The translations under genes and the position numbers were made by a program. From positions 1,980,001 through 2,044,000 of the forward strand of contig NZ_CP121113.1 of NCBI RefSeq assembly GCF_029581395.1: 64,000 bases of DNA, given 5' to 3'. Below, piece by piece: positions 16,518-26,595 of this stretch (the first letter of the stretch is position 1; the number at the start of each line of letters is the position of its first letter). The DNA comes from Roseinatronobacter sp. S2. Lineage in GTDB: Bacteria > Pseudomonadota > Alphaproteobacteria > Rhodobacterales > Rhodobacteraceae. A model generated the notes under the pieces. The model was not told the DNA's origin. It made no database searches and saw nothing but the letters and a program-made list of their open reading frames with translations.

Positions 16518-16681
16518 GACACGGGAGACGCTGATCGCAAGGTCAGGGCCGAAGGAGCAACCGCCCCGGTAAACTCTCAGGCAAAAGGACCGGTTTGCAC
16601 AACAGACTCTGGAGAGAGGTGCGCCTTGAGTGGCGGCCCGCCGAAGGGATAGCGATCTCAGGCGCACAGGACAGAGGGGGC
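16518..16681 (+). promoter_or_regulatory. Tandem glycine riboswitch upstream of gcvTHP
   Basis: Two consecutive aptamers are readable. Aptamer 1 (about 16520-16592) has CGGGAGACGC, GCCGAAGGAGCAA and CTCTCAGGCAAAAGGACCG. After a short linker, aptamer 2 (about 16604-16680) has CTCTGGAGAGAGG, CCGCCGAAGGGATAGC, ATCTCAGGCGCACAGGACAG. Such elements turn on glycine cleavage genes when glycine is plentiful. A GGGCC-GTCT-GGCCC hairpin at 16716-16729, just before the gcvT ribosome-binding site GGAAGGGG, may belong to the expression platform. It occupies most of the 317-base gap before gcvT. Confidence 0.93.
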
Positions 16682-16745
16682 ATGGAACGCGGCCAGCGCG
16701 CCGCAACATGGACCCGGGCCGTCTGGCCCAACCGGAAGGGGCAGT

Positions 16746-17870
16746 ATGACCGATTCGCAAACCGACCTGCGGCGCACCGCATTGCATGCATTGCATCTGG
16801 AACTGGGGGCTAAAATGGTGCCCTTCGCGGGCTATGACATGCCGGTGCAATATCCGATGGGGGTGATGGGAGAGCATCTGCATTGCCGCGACAAGGCAGG
16901 CTTGTTCGATGTCAGCCATATGGGGCAAGTCATCCTGCGTGGCCCTGATGCCGCGCTGGCGCTGGAACGGCTGGTGCCTGTGGCGCTGGCGGAACTGCCG
17001 CAAGGGCGGCAGCGCTATGCGATGTTCACCAATGACGCGGGCGGTATTCTGGATGATCTGATGGTGGCCAATCGCGGCGACCATGTGCTGGCGGTTGTGA
17101 ATGCGGCCTGCAAGGCGGTGGATCTGGCACATATGCAGGATAATCTGCGGGAACTGGACGTAACCGAAGTCACTGACCGTGCCTTGCTGGCATTGCAAGG
17201 CCCGCGCGCCGAAGGCGTTCTGTCCGGGCTTTTGCCCGAAGTCGCCAAGATGCGTTTCATGGATGTGGCCGATCATGACTGGAACGGTGTCCCGCTGTGG
17301 GTGTCAAGGTCGGGCTATACCGGCGAGGACGGGTTTGAAATTTCGCTGCCAGAGGCACATGCAGAAGGCTTTGCCCGCGCGCTTCTGGCCCATCCCGATG
17401 TCGCGCCAGTTGGTCTGGGCGCGCGCGACAGCCTGCGTCTGGAAGCGGGGCTGTGCCTTTATGGCAATGATATTGACACAACCACCACCCCGATCGCGGC
17501 TGGACTGACCTGGGCCATTCAGAAGGCGCGTAGGGCGGCCGGCGCGCGCGCCGGCGGTTTTCCCGGTGCGGATGTTATTTTGCCGCAACTGGCACAAGGT
17601 GCGCCGCGCCAGCGTGTGGGGCTGTTGCCCGACGGGCGCGCACCCATGCGTGCGGGCACAGCGCTGTTTGCCACACAAGACAGCGAAACGCAGATCGGCA
17701 CCATCACATCCGGCGGGTTCGGCCCGTCACTGGGGCGACCTGTCGCCATGGGATATGTGCCTGCCCAATACGCGGGCGCTGGCACGGAACTTTCGGCCGA
17801 ATTGCGCGGCAAGCGTTTGCCTGTGCGCGTGGCCGCTTTACCCTTTCGCCCATCTAACTACAGCAAATGA
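16746..17870 (+). CDS. gcvT: Glycine cleavage system T protein (aminomethyltransferase)
   Basis: GcvT (374 residues) moves the methylene group from aminomethylated GcvH to tetrahydrofolate and releases ammonia. Family segments are [17 protein letters not shown] near the start, [16 protein letters not shown], the folate-site region [14 protein letters not shown], and [20 protein letters not shown]. Length is normal. It begins 64 bases after the riboswitch and is followed 8 bases later by gcvH. Confidence 0.96.
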   Translation: MTDSQTDLRRTALHALHLELGAKMVPFAGYDMPVQYPMGVMGEHLHCRDKAGLFDVSHMGQVILRGPDAALALERLVPVALAELPQGRQRYAMFTNDAGGILDDLMVANRGDHVLAVVNAACKAVDLAHMQDNLRELDVTEVTDRALLALQGPRAEGVLSGLLPEVAKMRFMDVADHDWNGVPLWVSRSGYTGEDGFEISLPEAHAEGFARALLAHPDVAPVGLGARDSLRLEAGLCLYGNDIDTTTTPIAAGLTWAIQKARRAAGARAGGFPGADVILPQLAQGAPRQRVGLLPDGRAPMRAGTALFATQDSETQIGTITSGGFGPSLGRPVAMGYVPAQYAGAGTELSAELRGKRLPVRVAALPFRPSNYSK

Positions 17871-17878
17871 GGGACACT

Positions 17879-18238
17879 ATGCGTTTTACCGAAGAACATG
17901 AATGGCTGCGCGTCGAAGGCGATGTCGTGGTCGTGGGTATTACCGAACATGCCGCTGAACAGCTTGGCGATGTGGTATTCGTGGAATTGCCTGAAATTGA
18001 AGCGATGGTGGCTAAGGGCGACGAAGTCTGCGTCATCGAATCGGTCAAGGCCGCCAGTGACATTCTGGCCCCGGTCGATGGCGAGATTGTCGCGGTCAAT
18101 GAAGCGCTTGTCGACAGCCCCGCGCTGGTCAATGAAGACCCGCAAGGGGATGCGTGGTTTTTCAAGATGAAACTCGATGATCTTGGCGTTCTGGACGATC
18201 TGATGTCCGAGGACGAATACAAGGAATTTCTGGGCTGA
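17879..18238 (+). CDS. gcvH: Glycine cleavage system H protein
   Basis: GcvH (119 residues) carries the lipoyl arm that shuttles the aminomethyl group between GcvP, GcvT and the L protein. The lipoyl-lysine motif is in [18 protein letters not shown], with K near residue 59. The ATG at 17867 overlaps the gcvT stop, but GAGGGA lies directly before the ATG at 17879, and [14 protein letters not shown] is the normal N-terminus, so I take 17879. Confidence 0.96.
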   Translation: MRFTEEHEWLRVEGDVVVVGITEHAAEQLGDVVFVELPEIEAMVAKGDEVCVIESVKAASDILAPVDGEIVAVNEALVDSPALVNEDPQGDAWFFKMKLDDLGVLDDLMSEDEYKEFLG

Positions 18239-18260
18239 TGGCCCATTGGCGGAGAGACGC

Positions 18261-21101
18261 ATGACCTATACCCCCACGGATTATGACCCTTATGATTTTG
18301 CCAATCGCCGCCATATCGGGCCAACGCCCGAAGAAATGGCGCAGATGCTGGATGCAGTGGGCTGCGACAGTCTGGAGCAGTTGATTGACCAGACCATTCC
18401 CGACGATCTGCGACAGGCCGACCCTCTGACATGGGCACCCATGTCAGAGGGGGAATTGCTGGCAAAATTGCGGGCCGTGGGGGCAAAGAACCGGATCATG
18501 ACCAGCCTGATCGGGCAGGGCTATTACGGCACGGTCACCCCGCCAGCGATTTTGCGCAATATCTTTGAGAATCCGGCATGGTATACGGCCTATACCCCCT
18601 ATCAGCCCGAAATTGCCCAAGGGCGTCTGGAAGCGCTGCTGAATTTTCAGACTATGGTGGCCGATCTGACGGGCCTGCCTGTTGCCAATGCGTCGCTTCT
18701 GGACGAATCCACCGCATGCGCCGAAGCCATGGTCATGGCGCAGCGGGTCGCCAAATCGAAAGCGCAGGCATTTTTTGTGGATGAAAACTGCCATCCGCAG
18801 AATATCGCGGTCATGCAAACCCGCGCGGCCCCTTTGGGGATCGAAGTTATTGTGGGCGCGCCTGACAGCTTGCAGCCGGAACAGGTTTTCGGGGCGATTT
18901 TTCAGTATCCCGGCACCCATGGCGACCTGCGTGATTTCACACCCCAGATCGCGGCCTTGCATGACGCCAAGGCGCTGGCGATCATGGCAACCGACCTGCT
19001 GGCGCTGACCATGATCCGCGAACCGGGCAGCCTTGGGGCCGATATTGCGGTAGGGTCTGCGCAGCGGTTTGGTGTGCCCATGGGCTATGGTGGCCCGCAT
19101 GCGGCGTTTATGTCGTGCCGTGACGACTATAAGCGGGCCATGCCGGGGCGTATTGTCGGTGTCAGCATTGATGCGCGCGGCAATCGCGCCTACCGCCTGT
19201 CGCTGCAAACCCGCGAACAACATATCCGGCGCGAGAAGGCGACAAGCAATGTCTGCACCGCGCAGGCGCTTCTGGCGGTCATGGCGTCGATGTATGCGGT
19301 GTTTCATGGTCCCAAAGGGCTGCGCGCCATTGCGGAACGGGTGCATTTCCGCACGCAGCGGCTGTATCATGCGCTGCGCGCAGCGGGCGCGCGTGTGATG
19401 GTCAAGGATTTCTTTGACACGATCACAGTCGATGTTGGCGTGGGGCAAGCGGGTATTCTGGCCGCCGCACGGCACGAAGGGCTGAACCTGCGCAAGGTTG
19501 GTGCAACACATGTGGGCATTTCGCTGGATGAAACCACAGATGAGCAGGTCTTGCTCCGCGTCTTGCGGGTATTCGGCATCGAAGGGGTGCCGCCCCACCG
19601 CGCGGAACTGGGATTTGACGAGAGCTTCCTGCGCGAAAGCGACTACCTGACCCACCCCATTTTCCATATGAACCGCGCGGAAACGGAAATGATGCGCTAT
19701 ATGCGCCGCCTGTCCGACCGCGACCTGGCGCTGGACCGCGCGATGATCCCGCTGGGGTCTTGCACCATGAAACTGAACGCGGCGGCAGAAATGATCCCGC
19801 TGTCCTGGCCGGAATTTTCCACCCTGCACCCGTTCTGCCCGCCCGATCAGGCGCAGGGCTATGCGCAGGCGATTTCCGACCTGAAGGCGAAATTGTGTGA
19901 AATCACCGGCTATGACGCCATGTCGATGCAGCCCAATTCCGGCGCGCAGGGCGAATATGCGGGCTTGCTGACGATTCAGGCCTATCACCGCGCGCGCGGG
20001 CAGGGGCACCGCGATGTCTGTCTGATCCCCGTGTCGGCACATGGCACCAACCCCGCCAGCGCGCAGATGTGCGGCATGAAGGTGGTTGTCGTCAAATCCA
20101 GCGCGAATGGCGATGTGGATCTGGATGACTTCCGCGAAAAGGCCATCAAGGCAGGCGACCGTCTGGCGGCCTGCATGATCACCTATCCCAGCACGCATGG
20201 TGTGTTCGAAGAAACCGTGCGCGAGGTTTGCGCCATAACCCATGACCATGGCGGGCAGGTCTATATTGACGGGGCAAACCTGAATGCCATGGTCGGGCTG
20301 GTCAAACCGGGCGATATTGGCGGCGATGTCAGCCACCTGAACCTGCACAAGACCTTTGCAATCCCGCATGGTGGGGGTGGCCCCGGCATGGGGCCAATCG
20401 GGGTGAAGGCGCATCTGGCGCCGTTCCTGCCCGGACATCCTGAAATTGGCGGGGCTGAAGGGCCGGTATCGGCGGCACCTTACGGGTCGGCGTCCATTTT
20501 GCTGATTTCATGGGCCTATTGCCTGATGATGGGCGGCGCGGGCCTGACACAGGCCACGCGCGTGGCCATCCTGAACGCCAATTACATCGCCGCGCGGTTG
20601 CGCGGGGCCTATGACATCTTGTTCATGGGCAACAAGGGCCGTGTGGCGCATGAATGCATCATTGACACCCGCCCCTTCGCCAAGGCCGGTATCACCGTAG
20701 ATGACATTGCCAAGCGATTGATTGATAACGGTTTCCACGCCCCAACCATGAGCTGGCCAGTTTCGGGCACCTTGATGGTGGAACCCACCGAATCGGAGAC
20801 CAAGGCCGAGATTGACCGTTTCATCACAGCACTTCTGGCCATCCGCGATGAAATCCGCGCGGTCGAGGATGGCACGATGGATGCCAATGACAACCCGCTG
20901 AAACACGCCCCCCACACGGTCGAGGATCTGGTGGCGGATTGGGATCGGCCTTACTCGCGCGAAGCTGGATGTTTCCCACCCGCGAGTTTCAGGGGCGACA
21001 AATACTGGCCGCCCGTGGGGCGCGTGGACAATGTGTTCGGCGACCGTAATCTGGTCTGCACCTGCCCACCTGTGGAAAGCTACCTAGACGCGGCAGAATA
21101 A
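18261..21101 (+). CDS. gcvP: Glycine dehydrogenase (decarboxylating), single-chain GcvP
   Basis: GcvP (946 residues) is the PLP enzyme that decarboxylates glycine and loads the methylene unit on GcvH. It is the fused, homodimeric form. The N-half has [15 protein letters not shown] and [20 protein letters not shown]; the C-half has the PLP lysine K697 in [22 protein letters not shown] at 18250-18255 precedes the ATG at 18261, which I prefer to an in-frame TTG at 18246. It is the last gene of gcvTHP, ended by the hairpin at 21124. Confidence 0.97.
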   Translation: MTYTPTDYDPYDFANRRHIGPTPEEMAQMLDAVGCDSLEQLIDQTIPDDLRQADPLTWAPMSEGELLAKLRAVGAKNRIMTSLIGQGYYGTVTPPAILRNIFENPAWYTAYTPYQPEIAQGRLEALLNFQTMVADLTGLPVANASLLDESTACAEAMVMAQRVAKSKAQAFFVDENCHPQNIAVMQTRAAPLGIEVIVGAPDSLQPEQVFGAIFQYPGTHGDLRDFTPQIAALHDAKALAIMATDLLALTMIREPGSLGADIAVGSAQRFGVPMGYGGPHAAFMSCRDDYKRAMPGRIVGVSIDARGNRAYRLSLQTREQHIRREKATSNVCTAQALLAVMASMYAVFHGPKGLRAIAERVHFRTQRLYHALRAAGARVMVKDFFDTITVDVGVGQAGILAAARHEGLNLRKVGATHVGISLDETTDEQVLLRVLRVFGIEGVPPHRAELGFDESFLRESDYLTHPIFHMNRAETEMMRYMRRLSDRDLALDRAMIPLGSCTMKLNAAAEMIPLSWPEFSTLHPFCPPDQAQGYAQAISDLKAKLCEITGYDAMSMQPNSGAQGEYAGLLTIQAYHRARGQGHRDVCLIPVSAHGTNPASAQMCGMKVVVVKSSANGDVDLDDFREKAIKAGDRLAACMITYPSTHGVFEETVREVCAITHDHGGQVYIDGANLNAMVGLVKPGDIGGDVSHLNLHKTFAIPHGGGGPGMGPIGVKAHLAPFLPGHPEIGGAEGPVSAAPYGSASILLISWAYCLMMGGAGLTQATRVAILNANYIAARLRGAYDILFMGNKGRVAHECIIDTRPFAKAGITVDDIAKRLIDNGFHAPTMSWPVSGTLMVEPTESETKAEIDRFITALLAIRDEIRAVEDGTMDANDNPLKHAPHTVEDLVADWDRPYSREAGCFPPASFRGDKYWPPVGRVDNVFGDRNLVCTCPPVESYLDAAE

Positions 21102-21123
21102 CGTCGCGCGACACTCTGTATCA

Positions 21124-21149
21124 GCGGCCCCGATCATTTTCGGGGCCGC
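21124..21149 (+). terminator. Terminator after gcvP
   Basis: GCGGCCCCGA (21124-21133) and TCGGGGCCGC (21140-21149) form a perfect 10-bp stem with loop TCATTT. The T-run downstream is weak (ATTGCATTT), so termination may be partly Rho-assisted. Confidence 0.7.
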
Positions 21150-21201
21150 ATTGCATTTGGGCAGTGGAAGATATGAAACTCTGGCTTTTTGCGGACATCG
21201 G

Positions 21202-21381
21202 GAAAGCCCCAAGGCGCGGAATCAAGGGCGCAGCCCGCCGCGCCATCGGTGGGCCGTCCCGCGGCCTGCCGATTTGGCTGATGACAGTCCAAGCCTTTGA
21301 AGTAAGGATATGCAGCCCGCATAAACTGCATTCTTATAATGTCGGATCGGCAGACCCCGGCCCACCGATAGCGCGGGCTTA
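21202..21381 (-). repeat. Dispersed 180-bp repeat with inverted ends, copy 2
   Basis: Minus-orientation copy in the 329-base gap between the convergent gcvP and trpE genes. It carries the same ends: GCGCCATCGGTGGGCCG at 21240-21256 with GCGGCCTGCCGAT (21261-21273), and ATCGGCAGACCCCGG followed by CCCACCGAT near 21346-21368. A flanking GCGCGAATGAATGCAAAAGGCCA to 21410 is shared, in related form, with copies 3 and 4. Small reading frames inside it are not credible genes. Confidence 0.85.
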
Positions 21382-21430
21382 GTCCCCGCGCGAATGAATG
21401 CAAAAGGCCAAACGCAGCCGTAAATCTAGT

Positions 21431-22957
21431 TCAGCCATTCCCGCCTGAAAACCGTCCTGCATCTTCGGCAGCGCGGCGCAGTGCGTGGGATTTGTTGACG
21501 GTTTCCTGATATTCAGACTCGGGGTCGCTGTCATAGACCACACCGCCGCCTGCCTGAATATAAAGCGTCTGATCTTTTAGGACGGCCGTGCGCAAACAGA
21601 TGCACATGTCCATTTCGCCATTTGCCGCGAAATAGCCAGCGCCACCACCATACACGCCACGCTTTTCAGGCTCCAGCTCGTCAATGATCTGCATCGCGCG
21701 GACTTTGGGCGCGCCTGATACCGTGCCAGCGGGCAGCCCTGCCAGAAGTGCCGAAAGCGCGTCCTGCCCGTCGGCCAGTTCCCCCACCACGTTGGACACA
21801 ATGTGCATCACATGGCTGTAGCGTTCGATGATGAATTCTTCGGTCGGGCGCACTGTGCCAACCTTGGCCACGCGCCCCACATCATTGCGCCCCAGATCCA
21901 GCAACATCAGGTGTTCGGCCAGTTCCTTTTGGTCGGCAAGCAGGTCTGCCTCATAGGCGCGGTCCTGCTCGGGCGTGGCGCCGCGCGGGCGGGTGCCCGC
22001 AATGGGCCGGATGGTCACTTCGCCATCGCGCAGGCGCACCAGAATTTCGGGGCTGGCCCCGATAATCTGAAAGCCCCCCGACTGGTTGGCAAAGTCGAAA
22101 TAGAACATGAAGGGCGACGGGTTCGTGCGGCGCAGGGACCGGTACAGCGTGAAGGGCGGCAGGGCGAATTTCTGCGACCAACGCTGCGACGGCACCACCT
22201 GAAAAATATCGCCCGCGCGAATATATTCTTTCGCCACCTCGACTGCCGCCAGATAATCGGGTTTCGCAAAATTGGACACCGGCGCGCCAAGGGGCTGCGC
22301 ATCGCTGCCCAATTCGCGCGGGGCCTGCGCCACGCTGCGTTCCAGATCGCGCACCGCGTCCATGACCCGTTCCGCCGCCTGCGCATAGGCCGCGCGCGCC
22401 GACAGGCCAGACCCTGCCCATGCAGGCGACACGACGATGACTTCGCCCTTCACACCGTCCAGCACGGCCACGACCGACGGGCGCAGCATGATGGAATCGG
22501 GCACGCCAATGGGGTCGGGGTTGATGTCTGGCAGATCTTCAACCAGCCGGATCATGTCATAGCCCAGATAGCCGAATAACCCTGCTGACGCCGCAGGCAG
22601 GTCATCAGGCATATCAATGCGGCTTTCGGCCAGAACATCGCGCAATGTGTCCAGCGGGTGGCCTTGCAGGTCTTGCCAGCTTTCGGGATCAAAGCGCGCA
22701 TCGCGGTTGATGCGGCTTTGCGTGCCGCGACATTCCCAGATCAGGTCCGGTTTCAGCCCGATGATGGAATACCGCCCGCGCACTTCGCCGCCCGTCACGG
22801 ATTCCAGAATGAAACTGTCGCGGCTGGCGCCTGCAAGTTTCATATATAATGAAACCGGCGTATCCAGATCGGCGGCAAGGCGGGTGTAGACAAGCTGGTT
22901 TTCACCGCGCGACCAGCCATTTTCAAAATGCTGGTATTCAGGGGTCAGGCTGGCCAT
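21431..22957 (-). CDS. trpE: Anthranilate synthase component I
   Basis: TrpE (508 residues) converts chorismate to anthranilate, the first committed step to tryptophan, with ammonia from a TrpG partner that is not in this window. The N-terminal Trp-binding region includes LYMKLAGASRDSFILESV. The chorismate-binding domain shows FMFYFDFANQSGGFQIIGASPE, RPIAGTRPRG, HLMLLDLGRNDVGRV and AGTVSGAPKVRAMQII. It starts 6 bases after the stop of the ppiD-like gene, a pairing common in Rhodobacterales, and probably shares its transcript. Confidence 0.95.
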   Translation of the reverse strand: MASLTPEYQHFENGWSRGENQLVYTRLAADLDTPVSLYMKLAGASRDSFILESVTGGEVRGRYSIIGLKPDLIWECRGTQSRINRDARFDPESWQDLQGHPLDTLRDVLAESRIDMPDDLPAASAGLFGYLGYDMIRLVEDLPDINPDPIGVPDSIMLRPSVVAVLDGVKGEVIVVSPAWAGSGLSARAAYAQAAERVMDAVRDLERSVAQAPRELGSDAQPLGAPVSNFAKPDYLAAVEVAKEYIRAGDIFQVVPSQRWSQKFALPPFTLYRSLRRTNPSPFMFYFDFANQSGGFQIIGASPEILVRLRDGEVTIRPIAGTRPRGATPEQDRAYEADLLADQKELAEHLMLLDLGRNDVGRVAKVGTVRPTEEFIIERYSHVMHIVSNVVGELADGQDALSALLAGLPAGTVSGAPKVRAMQIIDELEPEKRGVYGGGAGYFAANGEMDMCICLRTAVLKDQTLYIQAGGGVVYDSDPESEYQETVNKSHALRRAAEDAGRFSGGNG

Positions 22958-22963
22958 GGGTGC

Positions 22964-24826
22964 TCAGAAATTCGCGTGAACAGCGTCAATCACCTGTTGA
23001 TTGAACTGTATGGGTTGGGACTGGCGCAATGCAGATGAGAAATAGGTGAACAGATCCTGTGCCAGACTTTGTTCCAGTTGCTCGGACAAGGCATCGCGGA
23101 AATCTGCGACATCTTCCATCAGCAGATCAGGTTCGGAAACCGCATGCAACTGCACCAGATAGACCCGCTCTTCACCCTCAACGATGCGCACGTCATCATG
23201 CGCCATGTCAAATGCGGTGCTGACCAGATCGCGCGGCAGATCGGGCAGGAAATCTGTGCGGCTCATCCCTTCGAACCGTTCGGGGGCCAGTTCCAGTGCG
23301 GCGAAATCGGCACCGCTGCGCAGTGCATCTGCGATAGATTCGGCCTGCGTGCGCAGGCTCTCGACGGTTTGGGCACTGCGCCAGTCCCGTGTAACCTGCG
23401 TTTGGATTTCATCGAGGGGGCGTGGGGTGGCGGGCAGATCTTCGAGCAGTTCTACGGCAAACAGGCCGCCGTCATCCAGTATCTGGATTTCGGGGAAATC
23501 ACCTTGCTGCACCTCATCCACCGCCGCGCGGAAAGATTCATATGCTGCGATTCCACTGGTTTCACCGGAACGCCAGTCGATTTCGCCACCGCGCATTTCA
23601 GTCTCGGATGCCAGTTCTTCGACGGTGGCACCGCCTGCAAGCAGATCTTCAAACATGTCCAGATCGTCGGACAGAATGCGCCGCGCGCGGTCGGCCGCCA
23701 GTTCTTCGCGCAGTTGTGGTGCGGCTTCGTCAAACGGGGTTTCGCGCGCGGCCAGTATGGCGTTCATCTGAAATATGGCCGGCCCGAGCGAGGTTTCGAC
23801 CGGCCCTGCAAATCCGGGTTCGGTCAGCGCAAAAACGGCATCGGCAGAACTTCCAAGCTGGGCGCGCGTGACATCGCCCATGTCGGTGTCTTCGGCACTT
23901 AGGCCGCGTTCGGCGGCCAGTTCGACAAAACCGATTTCGCCCGATGTCAGCCGGTCAAACGCGTCCTGAGCCTGTTCCATATCGGAAAAGACCAGCCGTT
24001 CGACAAGGCGGCGTTCAGGCTGGCGAAATTCGGATGCGCGCGATTCATACGCGTCGCGCAAAACAGATTCGTCAATTTCCACGGTGTCGATCAGCATGTC
24101 GGGCGTCAGCCACGCATAGCGGATGCGCTTGCCTTCGGGCAGGGTGTAGCGGTCGATATTGGCATCATAAAACGCCTGCAACGCCGCGCTGTCGGGCATG
24201 CCGACAGGGGTTTCAAGGTCGGATGAGCCAAGCGACAGAATGGAATAATCGCGGGTCTGGGCCTGATGGTTCAGCAGCGGCAGGGTCAGCATGTCAGGCG
24301 CACGCGCGGCACTGATGACGGCCAGTTGCAAAATACTGCGGCTGACATCTTCGCGAATGGAATCTTCGAATTCGGTTTCGTTCAATCCGGCATTTTGCAG
24401 CGCAAAACGATAGGATTCGCGGTCGAACCGGCCACCGACGCCCTGAAACGCGCTGATTTGCAGAATTTCACGCTGCACTGTTTCGTCGCCTGTGGACACG
24501 CCCAGACGGTCTGCCTCGTTGTTCAGGGCGGCTGTGGTGACCAGTTGTTCCAGCACCATCTGATCCAGTCCGAACTGTCGGGCTTGTTCCATGGTGATGG
24601 ATTGGCCGGACTGACTTTGCAATACGCGCAATTCGTTTTGCAGCGCGCGTGCGTATTCATTGGTTGAAATATCGCGTCCGCCCACACTGCCGATGCTGCG
24701 TGCGCCACCGCCAAACCCCTCGACCCCGAAGCCAAGCAGGCTAAGGGCCAGCAGTGCCATCAGAAATCCTGCGGCGATGTTCTTGGCCGAAAACTTCTGG
24801 CCGGATTTGGGTTTGGGCTTCGACAT
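22964..24826 (-). CDS. PpiD/SurA-like periplasmic peptidyl-prolyl isomerase
   Basis: A 620-residue foldase anchored by one N-terminal transmembrane helix (about residues 18-40, AAGFLMALLALSLLGFGVEG) with the bulk in the periplasm. A SurA_N-type chaperone region follows (about 45-200, with RDISTNEYARAL and LDQMVLEQLVTTAALN), then a parvulin-like domain (about 240-370) that is diverged, and a long C-terminal part. PpiD relatives help fold newly secreted proteins. It lies just upstream of trpE, 6 bases apart. Confidence 0.82.
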   Translation of the reverse strand: MSKPKPKSGQKFSAKNIAAGFLMALLALSLLGFGVEGFGGGARSIGSVGGRDISTNEYARALQNELRVLQSQSGQSITMEQARQFGLDQMVLEQLVTTAALNNEADRLGVSTGDETVQREILQISAFQGVGGRFDRESYRFALQNAGLNETEFEDSIREDVSRSILQLAVISAARAPDMLTLPLLNHQAQTRDYSILSLGSSDLETPVGMPDSAALQAFYDANIDRYTLPEGKRIRYAWLTPDMLIDTVEIDESVLRDAYESRASEFRQPERRLVERLVFSDMEQAQDAFDRLTSGEIGFVELAAERGLSAEDTDMGDVTRAQLGSSADAVFALTEPGFAGPVETSLGPAIFQMNAILAARETPFDEAAPQLREELAADRARRILSDDLDMFEDLLAGGATVEELASETEMRGGEIDWRSGETSGIAAYESFRAAVDEVQQGDFPEIQILDDGGLFAVELLEDLPATPRPLDEIQTQVTRDWRSAQTVESLRTQAESIADALRSGADFAALELAPERFEGMSRTDFLPDLPRDLVSTAFDMAHDDVRIVEGEERVYLVQLHAVSEPDLLMEDVADFRDALSEQLEQSLAQDLFTYFSSALRQSQPIQFNQQVIDAVHANF

Positions 24827-24908
24827 GCGATAACTCTTTTCACGTTTCCCGTTGGGTTTGCGCCTGTGTAAGGAAACCTGTGCGAAGGGGCAAGCATTCA
24901 GATCAGCG

Positions 24909-24943
24909 GATCACGCCTGCGCGTGTCACAAGGGCGCGTGATC
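24909..24943 (-). terminator. Possible terminator hairpin after the MarR-like gene
   Basis: GATCACGC (24909-24916) and GCGTGATC (24936-24943) are perfect 8-base arms located 38-72 bases after the MarR-like stop codon. No U-tract follows, so it is tentative; it might separate marR-like transcription from ppiD-trpE. Confidence 0.35.
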
Positions 24944-24980
24944 TTGCGATATTGATGCGTATTCGGACGGGAATATAATG

Positions 24981-25574
24981 TCAGTCCGCGCGCCCTGCCG
25001 GTTGAAAATCAATGCAAAAAGATGCCATTTCCGGTCGGGTCAACATGCTTTCGGTGCAGTGGCAATACGCGGTGTCGGTCCCTTCCTTGCAATGGCTGCA
25101 ATCGGCACAGGTGCCAAATGTCGGAACCTGCCGCAAGGTCGCAAGGTTCATTGTGGCGCGTTGCAGTGTCACGGACAAGGTGCGCTGCACATCTTCCGGC
25201 AGTTCGGACAGCACGCGCCGCAGGTCGCCCAGCGGGTCGCGACACAGCATTTCATGGCCTGCCGGTGTCACCTCTATCAGGGTGGAACGTGCGTCTGCGG
25301 CATTGTTTTGCCGTTGCAAAAGACCAAGTGTCACCAATGACTTGACCGTTTGCGATGCGGTTCCGCGCGTTGTGGCGTGGAATTCGGAAAATGCCGAAGG
25401 GGTGCGCGAAAACCTGTTGGCACGGGCAAAGAAACGCAGCGCCGTCCATTGTGCGGCGGTCAGGTCTGTGCGCGCTGTATTCTGTGCCAGTCGCGCCAGA
25501 TGCACAATCAGATCGGCCATGTCTTGGGTCATGTCTGTGATGTCGCCCCATAAGTTGCGTTGCTGTTGACGCAT
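24981..25574 (-). CDS. MarR-family regulator with C-terminal cysteine cluster
   Basis: A 197-residue winged-helix protein. The MarR domain occupies about residues 20-125: LTAAQWTALRFFARANRFS, then FHATTRGTASQTVKSLVTLGLL (recognition region) and a wing with NAADARSTLIEVTPAG. Beyond it are six cysteines, C156, C159, C162, C171, C173 and C187 (CxxCxxC, CxC, C), suggesting a zinc or iron-sulfur site. The frame is open up to 25814, but that would cross into rpoH, so the ATG at 25574 is chosen. It is divergent from the rpoH-like gene across a 33-bp imperfect palindrome. Confidence 0.78.
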   Translation of the reverse strand: MRQQQRNLWGDITDMTQDMADLIVHLARLAQNTARTDLTAAQWTALRFFARANRFSRTPSAFSEFHATTRGTASQTVKSLVTLGLLQRQNNAADARSTLIEVTPAGHEMLCRDPLGDLRRVLSELPEDVQRTLSVTLQRATMNLATLRQVPTFGTCADCSHCKEGTDTAYCHCTESMLTRPEMASFCIDFQPAGRAD

Positions 25575-25620
25575 AGCAGGTAATCCGCAGTCGTGGCATT
25601 GACAAGCCTGCGGGCGAAAT

Positions 25621-25653
25621 GGTAGCGATACGATATAGTTTCGAGTCGATACC
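25621..25653. promoter_or_regulatory. Imperfect palindrome in the marR-like/rpoH intergenic region
   Basis: GGTAGCGATACGA (25621-25633) and TCGAGTCGATACC (25641-25653) match as inverted arms at 10 of 13 positions around TATAGTT. A TTGACA hexamer lies upstream at 25599-25604. The site sits 21 bases before the rpoH ATG and 46 bases before the marR-like start, a likely operator for the MarR-like protein. Confidence 0.45.
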
Positions 25654-25674
25654 AACTGTGGATGAGAGGACGCA

Positions 25675-26535
25675 ATGGAACAGCGAGATCCCAGAACAAG
25701 CCAGTTTATCCGCAACGCCATGAAGCGTGAAATGCTGGAGCCACAGACCGAACACGCCCTTGCCATTGCATGGCGCGACCATCGTGATGAAGCGGCGCTG
25801 CATCGTTTGATCAACGCCTATAGTCGGTTGGCCGTTTCCGTGGCGACCCGTTTTCGCCGGTATGGCATGCCTCTGGATGACCTGATCCAGCAGGGTAATC
25901 TGGGCCTGATGCGCGCCGCCGAGAAATACGACCCCGAAAACGGTGCCAGATTCTCGACCTATGCCGCGTGGTGGATCAGGGCGTCCATGCAGGAATATGT
26001 GATGCGCAACTGGTCGGTTGTGCGCACTGCCACCAACGCGTCCCAGAAGAAGCTGTTTTTCCACCTGCGCAAAACATTGTCCAAGCTGGATGATGGTGAA
26101 ACGCGCAATGAAGCGCTGTCCACAACTGTGGCGCGCGAACTTGATGTGCCGCAGGCGCAGGTTGAAATCATGCTTGGGCGCATGTCCGGGCAGGACCTGT
26201 CGTTGAATTCGCCGCAAAGCAGCGGCGAAGATGACGGGCGCGACTGGCTGGACACCATCGAAGATGGCGGCACGGCAACCGAAGATTACGTTCTGGACGA
26301 TATGGAAACGCGCCGCCGCCGCCGGATGTTGTATTCGGCGGTCGGTGATTTACCCGAGCGTGAAAAGCGCATCATCACCGAACGGCATTTGCTGGATGTG
26401 CCGCGCACCTTGTCCGAAATTGGCGTAGAGCTGGGCATATCGAAAGAGCGTGTGCGCCAGCTGGAAGAACGTGCAATGGGCAGAATAACAGCACAGTTGC
26501 GCCAGGATGCAGAGCCGGAGCGGCTGCGGGCTTGA
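25675..26535 (+). CDS. RpoH-family sigma factor (RpoHII-like)
   Basis: A 286-residue sigma-70 family factor of the heat-shock type. Region 2 is clear (YGMPLDDLIQQGNLGLMRAAEKYDP, RFSTYAAWWIRASMQEYVMRNW), the RpoH box QKKLFFHLR is at 124-132, and region 4 has the helix-turn-helix TLSEIGVELGISKERVRQLEERA. It looks closer to the RpoHII group, which in Rhodobacter serves singlet-oxygen and related stress, than to RpoHI, but I cannot rule out a third paralogue. RBS AGAGGA precedes the ATG. Probably controlled by the divergent MarR-like gene. Confidence 0.88.
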   Translation: MEQRDPRTSQFIRNAMKREMLEPQTEHALAIAWRDHRDEAALHRLINAYSRLAVSVATRFRRYGMPLDDLIQQGNLGLMRAAEKYDPENGARFSTYAAWWIRASMQEYVMRNWSVVRTATNASQKKLFFHLRKTLSKLDDGETRNEALSTTVARELDVPQAQVEIMLGRMSGQDLSLNSPQSSGEDDGRDWLDTIEDGGTATEDYVLDDMETRRRRRMLYSAVGDLPEREKRIITERHLLDVPRTLSEIGVELGISKERVRQLEERAMGRITAQLRQDAEPERLRA

Positions 26536-26595
26536 TACTTTGGGGTGTTTCTGTCACGGACGCGGCATTTGCCACGGATCGGGACCGCACACGAC

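Noticed and set aside
18444..20438. 664-codon open frame on the minus strand inside gcvP
   Set aside because: A GC-rich shadow of gcvP; it is rich in His, Arg and Gln, has no recognisable domain, and gcvP is certain.
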